From Desulfopila aestuarii DSM 18488 (GTDB taxonomy: Bacteria > Desulfobacterota > Desulfobulbia > Desulfobulbales > Desulfocapsaceae), in assembly GCA_945863875.1 (NCBI GenBank), contig CAMBBS010000007.1, positions 89,259 through 144,546 of the forward strand: a stretch of 55,288 nt of DNA, given 5' to 3'. Every line of letters starts with the position of its first letter. The stretch's first letter is position 1. The position numbers were made by a program, and so were the translations under genes. The notes beneath the pieces are model-generated. The model was not told the origin of the DNA and ran no database searches. It saw only the letters and a program-made list of their open reading frames with translations. Below are positions 42,698 to 52,324 of the stretch, in pieces.

Positions 42698-43054
42698 CTA
42701 CTCTTCCCCCAGCAGTCGTCGAACTGCTTTTTTCAGCTCATCCAGATTTCCTGATTTCACAATATATTCGTCGGACGCCCAGGTGCCCAGGTCACGCTTG
42801 AACTCCTGATAGGCGCTGCTGAGTATGACAGGAACAGACGCCTTAAGCATTTTCATCTGACGCAGAACTTCTACACCGTTCATGCCCGGCATCTGAATAT
42901 CCAGAATAACCAGGTCCGGTTCCTCTTCCTTAAATTTTTCCAGGGCAGTGAGACCATTCAAGGCAGAAAAAACCTGGTACCCCTCGTCTTCGAATTCTTC
43001 CCGATAGACGATCTGAATAGATTCTTCGTCATCAACCAGCAATATCTTTTTCAT
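42698..43054 (-). CDS. Stand-alone response-regulator receiver domain
   Basis: 118 residues, a single CheY-like receiver. Acidic pocket DDEE is near the start (KKILLVDDEESIQ), the phospho-acceptor Asp is in LVILDIQMPGMNG, the conserved Ser is in VILSSAYQ, and the Lys in YIVKSGN. No output domain. It would be phosphorylated by an unlinked histidine kinase. GAAGGTG precedes the ATG, which lies inside the end of galT (23-nt overlap), so the two are translationally coupled. Confidence 0.9.
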   Translation of the reverse strand: MKKILLVDDEESIQIVYREEFEDEGYQVFSALNGLTALEKFKEEEPDLVILDIQMPGMNGVEVLRQMKMLKASVPVILSSAYQEFKRDLGTWASDEYIVKSGNLDELKKAVRRLLGEE

Positions 43055-44072
43055 CGTTTACACCTTCAGATGGTATATCCAGCGCTTCTCGCAGGTATCC
43101 GGCAGCTTCTTCCGGGGGCAGCGGATTAATATAGAATCCGGTACCCCACTCAAAACCGGCAATGGAGGTCAATTTGGGAACGATTTCAAAATGCCAGTGG
43201 TAATAATCCAAGCCCCCTGAACGTAACGGTTCAGTGTGCAGGACAAAATTATACGGCACATCGGTAATACATTTGCCCAATCTACGCAGAGACTCGGAAA
43301 AAAGTTGTGCCAGTGACAGAATATCCGCCTCACTCTGGGAATCGTAGGCCGAAGAGTGACGTTTGGGTAAAATCCACATCTCAAAAGGAGTGCGGGGGGC
43401 AAAGGGGGTTATGGTGATAAATCGGTCATTCTGACAGACAACCCGTTCTTTCTGCTGTATCTCCTGACGGATGATATCGCAAAAGATACAACGCTCTTTG
43501 TATTTGTAATGCGATTGAGCGCCGGCCAGTTCGGAAACAATCATTCTCGGCAGAATAGGCAAGGCTATCAATTGCGAATGGGAATGTTCAAGGGAGGCGC
43601 CTGCTGCGCGACCATGGTTTTTGAACACCATGACATATTTGAATCTTTTGTCTTTCGCCAGATCGATAGTTCTTTCCTGATACGCCTTGAAAACGAGCGC
43701 CATCTGCTCGGGGGCGAAATCAGCAAAATTTTCATCGTGCCGGGGGGTTTCGACAATAACCTCATGGGCGCCGATCCCGTTCATCCGATCATACAGACCG
43801 ACCCCTTCCTTGGCGAGATCGCCTTCAATGACCAGAGCAGGATACTTGTTGGGGACGACCCTGACCTGCCAATCGGGGGCATTGCTCACCGAGTTCCTGT
43901 ACCTGAAAGCGTACACTTCAGGTGGGGTAAAAGACTCGTTGCCAGGGCAGAGAGGACAGAATCCACCGCTTCCCTGAACCGGCTCGACGAGAAAATCAGT
44001 CGGCCGCTTCCGTCTCTCCTTGGAGATGATTATCCATCGGCCAAGTACAGGATCTCTTCGAAGTTCCGGCAT
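43032..44072 (-). CDS. galT: Galactose-1-phosphate uridylyltransferase family protein
   Basis: 346 residues. It starts MPELRRDPVLGRWIIISKERRKRP, as typical GalT. Zinc-type cysteines are in CPLCPGNE, and the nucleophile His is in the HxHxQ motif SLEHSHSQLIAL. It exchanges UMP between UDP-glucose and galactose-1-phosphate (Leloir pathway); some bacterial members act on other sugar phosphates or as ADP-glucose phosphorylases. No galK or galE is nearby, so the substrate is not assured. It starts 6 nt after the dksA stop codon and overlaps the receiver gene. Confidence 0.88.
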   Translation of the reverse strand: MPELRRDPVLGRWIIISKERRKRPTDFLVEPVQGSGGFCPLCPGNESFTPPEVYAFRYRNSVSNAPDWQVRVVPNKYPALVIEGDLAKEGVGLYDRMNGIGAHEVIVETPRHDENFADFAPEQMALVFKAYQERTIDLAKDKRFKYVMVFKNHGRAAGASLEHSHSQLIALPILPRMIVSELAGAQSHYKYKERCIFCDIIRQEIQQKERVVCQNDRFITITPFAPRTPFEMWILPKRHSSAYDSQSEADILSLAQLFSESLRRLGKCITDVPYNFVLHTEPLRSGGLDYYHWHFEIVPKLTSIAGFEWGTGFYINPLPPEEAAGYLREALDIPSEGVNDEKDIAG

Positions 44073-44078
44073 GCGCCT

Positions 44079-44441
44079 TTACAGTCCTTTTGATTTTTCT
44101 CGAGTTTCCTGAATGGTCTTGCAATCGATGCAGAGCATGGTGACCGGACGGGCTTCCAGCCGTTTCAGCCCGATCTCTTCACCGCAATCCTCGCAGATAC
44201 CGTAACTTCCGTCATCGATTCTGGCTATTGCATCCTCGATTTTCGAGACAAGTTTACGCTCACGATCACGAATTCTCAGCTCAAAACTCCTTCCCGACTC
44301 GATGGTCGCTCTGTCGTTTGGATCCGGTACATTCGAAGTCTGGTCGGTCATTTCCGACAGCGTCTTCCCTGCTTCATTAAGAATTTCTTCTTTTTTCGCC
44401 AGAAGCTGCATTCGAAATATTTCGAGTTTCTCTTTGTCCAT
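44079..44441 (-). CDS. dksA: DksA/TraR-family zinc-finger transcription regulator
   Basis: 120 residues. An N-terminal coiled-coil (about 1-70) carries the acidic tip DPNDRAT, and a C4 zinc finger has CEDCGEEIGLKRLEARPVTMLCIDC (split across about 86-110). DksA-type proteins bind the RNA polymerase secondary channel and, with ppGpp, retune transcription. Length and tip favour DksA over TraR. It lies between moaC and galT in a run of co-directional genes. Confidence 0.9.
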   Translation of the reverse strand: MDKEKLEIFRMQLLAKKEEILNEAGKTLSEMTDQTSNVPDPNDRATIESGRSFELRIRDRERKLVSKIEDAIARIDDGSYGICEDCGEEIGLKRLEARPVTMLCIDCKTIQETREKSKGL

Positions 44442-44488
44442 TCACTCTCTCCTCAATACACGTATCAATCAAAAAAAGCTACCGGGCA

Positions 44489-44983
44489 TCACTGCTTCCG
44501 GATATAGGTTCCACTCTTGCCGCCGGTTTTTTTCAACAGGCGGATGTTACTTATAACCATTGATTTGTCGACGGCTTTGCACATGTCATAGATGGTCAAG
44601 GCGGCGACAGACACGGCAGTCAAGGCTTCCATCTCCACGCCGGTCTTGCCGCTTATACCTACTGTTGCAAAAATATCCACAGAGCTATCGTCGTCTTGCA
44701 AGGAAAAATCGATAGTAACTTTAGTTATCATAAGCGGATGAGCAAGGGGAATAAGTTCATCAACTTTTTTTGCCGCCATGACGCCTGCGACCCGGGCAAT
44801 CCCCAGGACATCGCCTTTGGCCATTGAACCGCTTTTTACCAGTTGATATGCCTCGGCGGACATGCTTATATTCCCGCCTGCATCCGCGACCCGAACGGTT
44901 TCCAGTTTTTCACTGACATCAACCATTCTGGCATGGCCCTGGGCATCAAAGTGTGAAAAAGCGGCTTTGTCTTCTTTTGCCAT
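44489..44983 (-). CDS. moaC: Cyclic pyranopterin monophosphate synthase MoaC
   Basis: 164 residues. FSHFDAQGHARMVDVSEK opens the family domain; GVMAAKKVDELIPLAHPL and the EMEALTAVSVAALTIYDMCKAVDK block contain conserved active-site residues (Lys, His, Glu, Asp, Lys). It converts the MoaA product to cyclic pyranopterin monophosphate in molybdenum/tungsten cofactor synthesis. No other moa gene is linked. It sits 23 nt after dnaJ. Confidence 0.95.
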   Translation of the reverse strand: MAKEDKAAFSHFDAQGHARMVDVSEKLETVRVADAGGNISMSAEAYQLVKSGSMAKGDVLGIARVAGVMAAKKVDELIPLAHPLMITKVTIDFSLQDDDSSVDIFATVGISGKTGVEMEALTAVSVAALTIYDMCKAVDKSMVISNIRLLKKTGGKSGTYIRKQ

Positions 44984-45006
44984 TTTAAAATTCCAGTGTG
45001 TCGGGG

Positions 45007-46134
45007 TTAGTTTTTACCTAACACTTCATTAAATAATTTCTTGAAGAACCCTTCCTCTTCCTCGTGCTGCCCATGCTTCTGGCACAGCGTGTCAAAATCC
45101 CGCAATACTTTCTTCTGTTCTTCACAGAGATTGGTCGGTGTCTGCACCTGCAGTTCCACGATCATATCGCCCCGGCCATGGCCGCGCAGACTTGGTGCAC
45201 CTTCTTTGCGCAGGGTAAAGAGCTCGCCGGATTGACTGCCGGCCGGGATGTCCAGTTTTTTCTTCCCGTGTATGGTGGGAATCTCCACTGTCGTCCCCAG
45301 GGCCGCTTTGGCCATCGATATGGGATAGCGGCAGTAGATGGTGTCGCCGTCGCGCTTGAAAAACTCGTGTTCCTGCACATGGACAACCACGTACAAGTCC
45401 CCGGCCGCACCGCCGCGACGCCCGCCTTCACCCTCACCGCGCAGACGCATCCGGGCGCCGGTGTCGACACCGGCCGGGATCTTCAAGGAGACTTTTTTCG
45501 TTTTCTCGACCAGCCCGGTTCCGTGGCAATCATTGCAGGGGTCGGTGACGATTGTGCCTTCCCCATGGCATTGCGGACAGGTCGAACTCATCTGAAAAAA
45601 ACCCTGCGAGCGGATAACCTGGCCCTGGCCATTACAGGTGGGGCAGGTTTGTTTTTTATGGCCCGGTCGACTGCCGCTCCCTTCACAGGTCCAGCAGGTG
45701 TCCCTTCTGGTCAGCTGTACTTCTTTGGAAACACCGTGTACCGCTTCCATGAAGGAAATTTCCACATCATAGCGGAGGTCATTGCCGGATATAGGGCCAT
45801 CCCTTCGTGCCCGGGCCCGATTACCGCCGCCAAAGCCGAACAGATCACCAAAGATATCGCCGAAACTGGAAAAAATATCCTCGGCATTACCCGGTCCCCG
45901 GTAGCCGCTGTTCTTTAATCCATCGTGACCGTAGGTGTCGTAGATCTGTCTCTTTTTCTCATCACTTAAGACCTCGTAGGCTTCGGTGCAGGATTTGAAC
46001 TTTTCCTCCGCCTCTTTATCGTCCGGATTTCGGTCAGGATGATATTTCATCGCCTGCTTGCGATAGGCTTTTTTTATCTCACCAGGGGTAGCGTTCCTGC
46101 TGACGGATAAGATTTTGTAGTAATCTTCACTCAT
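45007..46134 (-). CDS. dnaJ: Chaperone protein DnaJ
   Basis: 375 residues. The J domain (1-70) has HPD in YHPDRNPDD, and a Gly/Phe-rich linker ([14 protein letters not shown]) follows. Four zinc CxxCxGxG repeats run from CWTCEGSG, through CPTCNGQG and CPQCHGEG, to CNDCHGTG, and the substrate-binding C-terminal domains complete it. It is a type I Hsp40 that stimulates DnaK and delivers unfolded proteins. dnaK and grpE are not adjacent. The window also carries rpoH, its probable transcriptional controller, 40 kb away. Confidence 0.97.
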   Translation of the reverse strand: MSEDYYKILSVSRNATPGEIKKAYRKQAMKYHPDRNPDDKEAEEKFKSCTEAYEVLSDEKKRQIYDTYGHDGLKNSGYRGPGNAEDIFSSFGDIFGDLFGFGGGNRARARRDGPISGNDLRYDVEISFMEAVHGVSKEVQLTRRDTCWTCEGSGSRPGHKKQTCPTCNGQGQVIRSQGFFQMSSTCPQCHGEGTIVTDPCNDCHGTGLVEKTKKVSLKIPAGVDTGARMRLRGEGEGGRRGGAAGDLYVVVHVQEHEFFKRDGDTIYCRYPISMAKAALGTTVEIPTIHGKKKLDIPAGSQSGELFTLRKEGAPSLRGHGRGDMIVELQVQTPTNLCEEQKKVLRDFDTLCQKHGQHEEEEGFFKKLFNEVLGKN

Positions 46135-46159
46135 AATCGTTTTTCAAGACTGTGCGTTA

Positions 46160-46429
46160 TCAGGAAAGTACCGTGGAATTCTTGCCGACAGCGCCACCGT
46201 CGCTTCCGGTTTCACCCGAATGGTCCGGCAGGTCCTTGATGTTCTCGAAGGTAACCTTCCCGGCGGCTATTTCTCTCAGGGTCATGACTATTTCTTGGTT
46301 TTTTCCCTGAACGAGAAACGGCTCCCCCTGCCTGTGCTGTTTAATACGGTCTACCGCCAGATGAATAAGATTGAACCGATTATCGTCGCCAACCTTCTCC
46401 AAACAATCTTCACATGTAATTCTAGCCAT
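46160..46429 (-). CDS. rpoZ: RNA polymerase omega subunit
   Basis: 89 residues: MARITCEDCLEKVGDDNRFNL, the omega signature near the N-terminus, then HLAVDRIKQHR and the VMTLREIAAGKV helix. It stabilises beta-prime during polymerase assembly. The Gly/Ser-rich tail (HSGETGSDGGAVGKNS) is variable in the family. GAGAGG precedes the ATG. It follows purA by 74 nt and precedes dnaJ by 25 nt. Confidence 0.95.
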   Translation of the reverse strand: MARITCEDCLEKVGDDNRFNLIHLAVDRIKQHRQGEPFLVQGKNQEIVMTLREIAAGKVTFENIKDLPDHSGETGSDGGAVGKNSTVLS

Positions 46430-46503
46430 TTATTACCAACCTCTCCTAGTATCCAATGCACGGCGGCAGGAGTCTATACTCCGACTGTCCGGCACTTTGG
46501 TTA

Positions 46504-47802
<1,299 letters not shown>

Positions 47803-47963
47803 TTATCATCTCCTCCCAGAGGTTTATATCCTAACCCCGATCCACGGGAATTAAGTCGAGATAAGCACCTTCACAATATTCTCAGGCACTAAAAATTCAT
47901 GCATCGTCAACACCATGTGCGCCACGTGAAAATCATATCACATCCGCACAAGACAAACCGCTG

Positions 47964-47992
47964 AGTATAGCCAAGTGGCAGGCTCTTGTCAA
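47964..47992 (-). promoter_or_regulatory. Sigma-70 promoter of purA
   Basis: On the minus strand: TTGACA (complement of 47987-47992), exactly 17 nt, TATACT (complement of 47964-47969). Near-consensus, with transcription predicted to start near 47957. Confidence 0.8.
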
Positions 47993-48105
47993 TCAATCAA
48001 ATGATCCATCCTCCGGGACGGCAATTAAGTAAATAATGGACGCATAATCAGCATGTTACTCAGAGTATTCGGTTATTCAGCACAGGGGGCGCAGCTCTTC
48101 AGACA

Positions 48106-48134
48106 TTGACACTACCGGCCAAATACCTTACATT
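48106..48134 (+). promoter_or_regulatory. Sigma-70 promoter of the tat genes
   Basis: TTGACA (48106-48111), 17 nt, TACATT (48129-48134). It predicts a start near 48141 and a leader of about 44 nt. Confidence 0.65.
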
Positions 48135-48184
48135 GGCAGCGTATTCGAAGTCGCAGTTACCTTACACTTATAGAGGATACAGTT

Positions 48185-48697
48185 ATGTTTGGCATTGGTT
48201 TGCCTGAAATGATCCTTATTCTGGCCCTCGCTCTCATCGTCGTCGGCCCGGACAAGCTTCCCGACCTGGCCCGCTCCATGGCCAAGGGTCTCATGGAATT
48301 GAAAAAGACCGCCGAAGGCCTCAAAGCATCTTTTGCCGAGGAAGGAAACCCTCTCAACGATATCAGGCCCGATCTGGAAGAGGCGGCAAAATCGCTGAAA
48401 AACAATCTCCTCGAGCTGCCGCAGAATAAACGAGACGAGACCATTGACGCCACCGGCGTATATCCTCCGGCTGAAAACGCCAAGATGGCCTATGAAGAGC
48501 TGCTCAAAAGGACCAGCGGTGCACACGCATCCGCGCCAGATGGAGCCGATACAGCAACCGCGGCAGCCGTGCCCGACGCTGCCGATAACACCGAAGTCTC
48601 CCCGCCGGGGGTGAACGGCGATACTGTACAGAAACCGGTGGACGGCGACAGTGCTGTCGTACCTCCTGAAACTCCTCAAAAACAAGGCGATCAGTAG
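48185..48697 (+). CDS. tatB: Twin-arginine translocase TatB/TatA-type subunit
   Basis: 170 residues. The N-terminal membrane helix is MFGIGLPEMILILALALIVV, followed by the hinge GPDKLPDLARSM, an amphipathic helix and a long Asp/Ala/Pro-rich tail. Glu8 in the helix and GPDKLP resemble TatB more than TatA, but assignment between the two is not firm from sequence. It forms the substrate-docking complex with TatC for folded, often cofactor-bearing, proteins. The ATG is 15 nt upstream of a co-directional tatC. In sulfate reducers it exports hydrogenases and other redox enzymes. Confidence 0.85.
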   Translation: MFGIGLPEMILILALALIVVGPDKLPDLARSMAKGLMELKKTAEGLKASFAEEGNPLNDIRPDLEEAAKSLKNNLLELPQNKRDETIDATGVYPPAENAKMAYEELLKRTSGAHASAPDGADTATAAAVPDAADNTEVSPPGVNGDTVQKPVDGDSAVVPPETPQKQGDQ

Positions 48698-48712
48698 GCG
48701 GTATCGACGACA

Positions 48713-49483
48713 ATGGCAAAACACCAACTGCAAAGCACTATTCCGGTAATAGAGAGGAGTCTCGAATTTTTCAGGCCGCATCATCTGGAACTCCGCAGGC
48801 GGCTGATCACCGTCTTTGTCAGTGTTATCGCCTGTACCGGTGTCGCCTATATTTTTGCCGAACAGATCGCGGCGCTGTTTATCTCGCCGCTCTTTGCCGC
48901 AAGCCCCCTGGTGTACAAACTTGTCTACACCAACCTTCCCGAGGCTTTTCTGGCCTATATTAAACTTGCCTTGCTGATCGGTATTATCGCCAGCATGCCG
49001 GTAACCCTCTACCAGCTGTGGATCTTTGTCGCCCCTGGCCTGCGCAAAGATGAGAAAAAACTCGCCGCCACCATTGTCTTCTGGGGCACCGTGCTGTTTA
49101 GCGGCGGGGCCTGCTTTGCCTTTTTCGTCGTCCTGCCGAAGATGCTGGTCTATTTTATGAGTTACGCCGGTGACGGGCTGGAACCCCTGCCCAAGCTCGG
49201 CCTCTATCTCACCTTTGTCGCCCGGACAATTCTCGCCTTTGGTCTCTCCTTCCAGATCCCCTTTCTCATGGTCATGGCCGCCAAGGCCAATTTCGTCCAA
49301 GCCGCCTATTTCCGCAAGAAACGCGCTTATTTCTATATGGCCATTGTCGTTCTTTCCTTCCTCCTGACCGCCGGCGACTTCATGGCGACCATCCTGATGG
49401 CCTTTCCACTTTTCCTCCTCTATGAGGCCGGAATCTTCCTCAGCGCCCTCTTTAACCGGAAAAACCGTAACACCGCCTCATAA
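48713..49483 (+). CDS. tatC: Twin-arginine translocase subunit TatC
   Basis: 256 residues with six membrane helices. Conserved blocks are RPHHLELRRRLITVF (the cytoplasmic Glu of the His-Leu-Glu-Leu-Arg motif that binds the twin-Arg signal), LYQLWIFVAPGLRKDEKK, and FGLSFQIPFLM with ending ILMAFPLFLLYEAGI. It recognises twin-arginine signal peptides. It follows tatB by 15 nt. The opposite-strand open frame across this locus is a shadow. Confidence 0.95.
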   Translation: MAKHQLQSTIPVIERSLEFFRPHHLELRRRLITVFVSVIACTGVAYIFAEQIAALFISPLFAASPLVYKLVYTNLPEAFLAYIKLALLIGIIASMPVTLYQLWIFVAPGLRKDEKKLAATIVFWGTVLFSGGACFAFFVVLPKMLVYFMSYAGDGLEPLPKLGLYLTFVARTILAFGLSFQIPFLMVMAAKANFVQAAYFRKKRAYFYMAIVVLSFLLTAGDFMATILMAFPLFLLYEAGIFLSALFNRKNRNTAS

Positions 49484-49500
49484 TTGCAGTTCCTACCCCT

Positions 49501-50502
49501 TCAGCCGATCTCCTGCTTCAACAGACAACAGGAAATGCGATACAGCGGCACCCCTTTGTCGTCGTATTCGATGGTATCCGGCTGCAGCAGTTTATTCATG
49601 ACACAGCCCTCGGCGATATTCAGCTTGAAAAAACTATCCTCATCCAGGCCTTCGTTTTTAACGAGACGGTTATTTTCTATCATATAGGCGTTGATCGGAT
49701 GATCTTCACAGAGAGGACATTGGTAGACACGTCCGTTGGGAAAGATAAAATAGTTTTCGGCCACAAGCCCGGCACATTCAAACTTCTCTTCGGCCAAAAG
49801 AAACACCTTGGGATAGGTGACATGGATACCCTTTTCCGCCGCCAGACGGGCAACTTCCGGTACGGTATCGAGCCATTGTTCCCGGCTCACCCGGGAGACC
49901 TCCTCGCTGTCCGCCCGAGCGGATTTCCCCCGCAAGCCGAGCACCTGGATGAAAAACTTTTTCACCTGCAGCTTCTCAAGCAGCGGCACCATCCGATGCA
50001 GTGCATGCAGGTTTTTTCTGCTCACGGTATAGATGACACTGACATGAAACCCGGCGCTGACCGCCCGGGCAATGTTGGCCGTACAGATGTCAAACACCCC
50101 CTCGCCGCGGATGGGATCGTTGGTTTGACTATCCGGCCCATCGAGACTAAAGCTCAAAAAATCGAGCAATCCCGGCGTCGTTTTGTGCAGCAGCTCATGA
50201 AACAGATAGCCGTTGGAGTCAACGGTGACGAAATACCCGAGCTCTTTGGCCTTTTCAATGGCAAAGGGCAGATCAGGATGCAGTGTCGGCTCGCCGCCAA
50301 GAAATATCATATTGGATTTCTTGTCCGCATCGGCAAAAAGTGTCATCCACTTGACAATCTGTTCTTTGCTTAACTGCTCGGTCCCATGCTGTTTTTTGTT
50401 GATATAACAATGGCGGCACGAGAGATTGCAGGCCGTTAATATATGGAAAAATATGTTCCGCTCCCCCGGCTTGAAACCGACGGTTCTGGCTATGTTTTTC
50501 AT
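49501..50502 (-). CDS. Radical SAM protein with C-terminal Cys cluster
   Basis: 333 residues. The radical SAM 4Fe-4S site CNLSCRHC is at about 29-36 (CxxxCxxC), the SAM-binding GGEP is in FLGGEPTLHPDL, and further strands carry DSNGYL and SFSLDGPDSQTNDP. A C-terminal Cys-rich section (FECAGLVAENYFIFPNGRVYQCPLC and later CVMN, SCCLL) resembles a partial SPASM-like region. Probable roles are peptide or cofactor modification; the substrate is unknown. GAGGT precedes the ATG. It follows a deaminase gene after 38 nt. Confidence 0.85.
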   Translation of the reverse strand: MKNIARTVGFKPGERNIFFHILTACNLSCRHCYINKKQHGTEQLSKEQIVKWMTLFADADKKSNMIFLGGEPTLHPDLPFAIEKAKELGYFVTVDSNGYLFHELLHKTTPGLLDFLSFSLDGPDSQTNDPIRGEGVFDICTANIARAVSAGFHVSVIYTVSRKNLHALHRMVPLLEKLQVKKFFIQVLGLRGKSARADSEEVSRVSREQWLDTVPEVARLAAEKGIHVTYPKVFLLAEEKFECAGLVAENYFIFPNGRVYQCPLCEDHPINAYMIENNRLVKNEGLDEDSFFKLNIAEGCVMNKLLQPDTIEYDDKGVPLYRISCCLLKQEIG

Positions 50503-50540
50503 GTGTTACCTCGTAGAAACGGCATTTTCAGACAGGCTCC

Positions 50541-51047
50541 TTACTGGTTCAGGGTATAAGTTGCCAGCAGAGTGTCGTGCAGGTAGTCGTTGTCCGGATT
50601 GCTAAAAAATTCCTTGAAGAGATCGAGACCCTTCTGCCGCAAGACCCCGCCGGTGATTTCCACCTCAAGATCGCGATACAGTGGCGACAGGAGGTGCAGC
50701 GGCAGGTTTGTCCCACCCCCCATGGCATCTTCATAACTATAAACAATCTTTCGCACCCCGTTGACCAGCAGGCTGGCAAAACACATCAAGCAGGGCTCCA
50801 TGGTCGAATAGAGGGTAACCTGGCCCAGATCTCTTTGTTGTTCGCTGTCGAGCAAGGCGCGCAACCCAACCATCTCCGCGTGATCCATCTCATTGACCTT
50901 ACCATGGCTGTTATAGCGTCTGCCGGTGGCGACAATTTCATCCTGACAGACGAAGACACAGCCGACCGGAAAATCTCCGGCGACCAGCGCGATACGGGCC
51001 TGCTGCAAGGCCACTTCCATATATTTCTCATGCTGCGACATAGACAT
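50541..51047 (-). CDS. Nucleoside/CMP deaminase-family zinc enzyme
   Basis: 168 residues. The zinc site is HAE in DHAEMVG (about 56-58) and PCxxC in TMEPCLMC (about 84-91), with DFPVGCVFV before it. This is the cytidine/guanine/tRNA-adenosine deaminase superfamily; it could deaminate guanine, cytosine or a wobble adenosine. TadA normally has a different tail. The second Met (51041) has a better-placed AGAG and may be the true start. It lies between the zinc-ribbon gene and the radical SAM gene, all on the minus strand. Confidence 0.82.
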   Translation of the reverse strand: MSMSQHEKYMEVALQQARIALVAGDFPVGCVFVCQDEIVATGRRYNSHGKVNEMDHAEMVGLRALLDSEQQRDLGQVTLYSTMEPCLMCFASLLVNGVRKIVYSYEDAMGGGTNLPLHLLSPLYRDLEVEITGGVLRQKGLDLFKEFFSNPDNDYLHDTLLATYTLNQ

Positions 51048-51076
51048 CTCTTTGTTGTGGATTGAAAAAGAACCGG

Positions 51077-52309
51077 CTATAACACCCTGCCATAACGGAG
51101 TGCCGCCGTCTGCAGCGCGGCCCGGGTGTGTTCCTGCACCAGATCATGGGTCTGACCAACAAAGGGGAGATAGGTCAATGCAGCGCGGCAGTTTTCTAAC
51201 GAAAGCTTCGGCAGCAAGGGAAATCTCTTTTCCTTACTGAGCGTTGTATAGGCCAGAACGGTTACAAGGGCCTGCACCGCCTCGGCCTGCTCCAGCGTCA
51301 CCGGATAGCCGTTGCTCACCGGCCTGTTTTGTCCCTCAGGAATGCGCCCCTGGGCGACGGTGAGCTGGCCGGCCAGCTGCAGAAAGGCTTTCGGATTAAT
51401 TTTAAACGCCGGGATCCAGAAGGCGAGCGGTTGCCGGTCGTATTTTTCCAGGGCGGCCAGCGGCTGGTTGGTGAAGCGCAGATAGTCGCCAAAACTTTGC
51501 AAGCCGCTGCCCGGCGCGGAAAAGCTTATGCGCCAGAACGGCAGATACCGGGCCCGGCGATCTTCCGAAGCCATCACCTGCCACGGCACCGGAACAAATT
51601 TCTGCTGCTGCTCCTGCCACAGCGATTGGCAATTGGTGCACTGCAGAACCATGCTGTCCCGTTCGCCGTCAAGCAGTCCACCGCATCCGGGACAAAGCGT
51701 GGTGATAAACCGAGGTTCCCAGGCTACCTTGCTCGAGCATGTTTTCAGCGCGGTGTCCAGACGTGCACCATGCCCGACCATTCGCCTGGTCACCGCATCG
51801 TGCAGCTGCTCATCCTGCATATAACACGGTTGATAGATGCGGCTGAGCGTCTCACCGATAAAGGCCTGATGGTAGGTGTGCCTGTCGCCTCGCTCCTGAA
51901 AAAGATCAATGACCATGGCGGCCTGGGCAAAAACGGTATTACTGGGAATCGATTGCAGAAAAAAACGCCCCGGCGTGGCGGAGACGACAGGTCGGATCCG
52001 CATCGCCTGGGGCCGCAGGCCGAGAGAGGCGGGAAAGAGCGTGCTCTCCAGCCCAAGGCGGGTGGTATCGACGATTTTATGCTGCACCTCTTTATCGCGG
52101 ACATAAAAAATCGACCCTTTGAAGCGCAGATACGGCACATAGATGAGCTGCTTTCCCTCATCCTCGGCAGGCAGCATATAGCGACTGCCCGCCCCGGCAA
52201 TACGGTAATTATGCACCCCGCAGAAGGCACACGCTATCAGCCGGTCATCCTCGCTGAGAACGATTGACGCACCGCAGGAAGGACAGCTCTGTTCTATCGT
52301 CACATCCAT
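51077..52309 (-). CDS. Two-zinc-ribbon protein of unknown function, partner of the SPFH gene
   Basis: 410 residues. An N-terminal zinc ribbon CPSCGASIVLSEDDRLIACAFCG is followed by a long mixed region, a second ribbon at about 212-235 (CPGCGG, CTNCQ), and a helical C-terminal part with alternating hydrophobics (FWIPAFKINPKAFLQLAGQL). Similar proteins are often misnamed primosomal protein N-prime. The SPFH-domain zinc-ribbon gene sits directly upstream (15 nt gap), an arrangement reminiscent of the Bacillus ydjGHI membrane-stress genes, so a membrane-associated role is an inference. The ATG is preceded by GGTGG. Confidence 0.65.
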   Translation of the reverse strand: MDVTIEQSCPSCGASIVLSEDDRLIACAFCGVHNYRIAGAGSRYMLPAEDEGKQLIYVPYLRFKGSIFYVRDKEVQHKIVDTTRLGLESTLFPASLGLRPQAMRIRPVVSATPGRFFLQSIPSNTVFAQAAMVIDLFQERGDRHTYHQAFIGETLSRIYQPCYMQDEQLHDAVTRRMVGHGARLDTALKTCSSKVAWEPRFITTLCPGCGGLLDGERDSMVLQCTNCQSLWQEQQQKFVPVPWQVMASEDRRARYLPFWRISFSAPGSGLQSFGDYLRFTNQPLAALEKYDRQPLAFWIPAFKINPKAFLQLAGQLTVAQGRIPEGQNRPVSNGYPVTLEQAEAVQALVTVLAYTTLSKEKRFPLLPKLSLENCRAALTYLPFVGQTHDLVQEHTRAALQTAALRYGRVL

Positions 52310-52324
52310 CAAAGGCCACCAGAG

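Larger units (their letters stand above)
47803..48184. other. 382-bp divergent region between purA and tatB
   Basis: It holds a near-consensus minus-strand promoter for purA and a good plus-strand promoter for the tat genes, annotated separately. Between the purA promoter and its ATG is an untranslated leader of about 155 nt with no riboswitch that I can recognise. Confidence 0.7.

Noticed and set aside
48128-49300. Long minus-strand open frame (390 codons) opposite the tat genes
   Set aside because: It lies opposite clear tatB and tatC coding sequence with exact family motifs; composition is shadow-like and no family signature is present.
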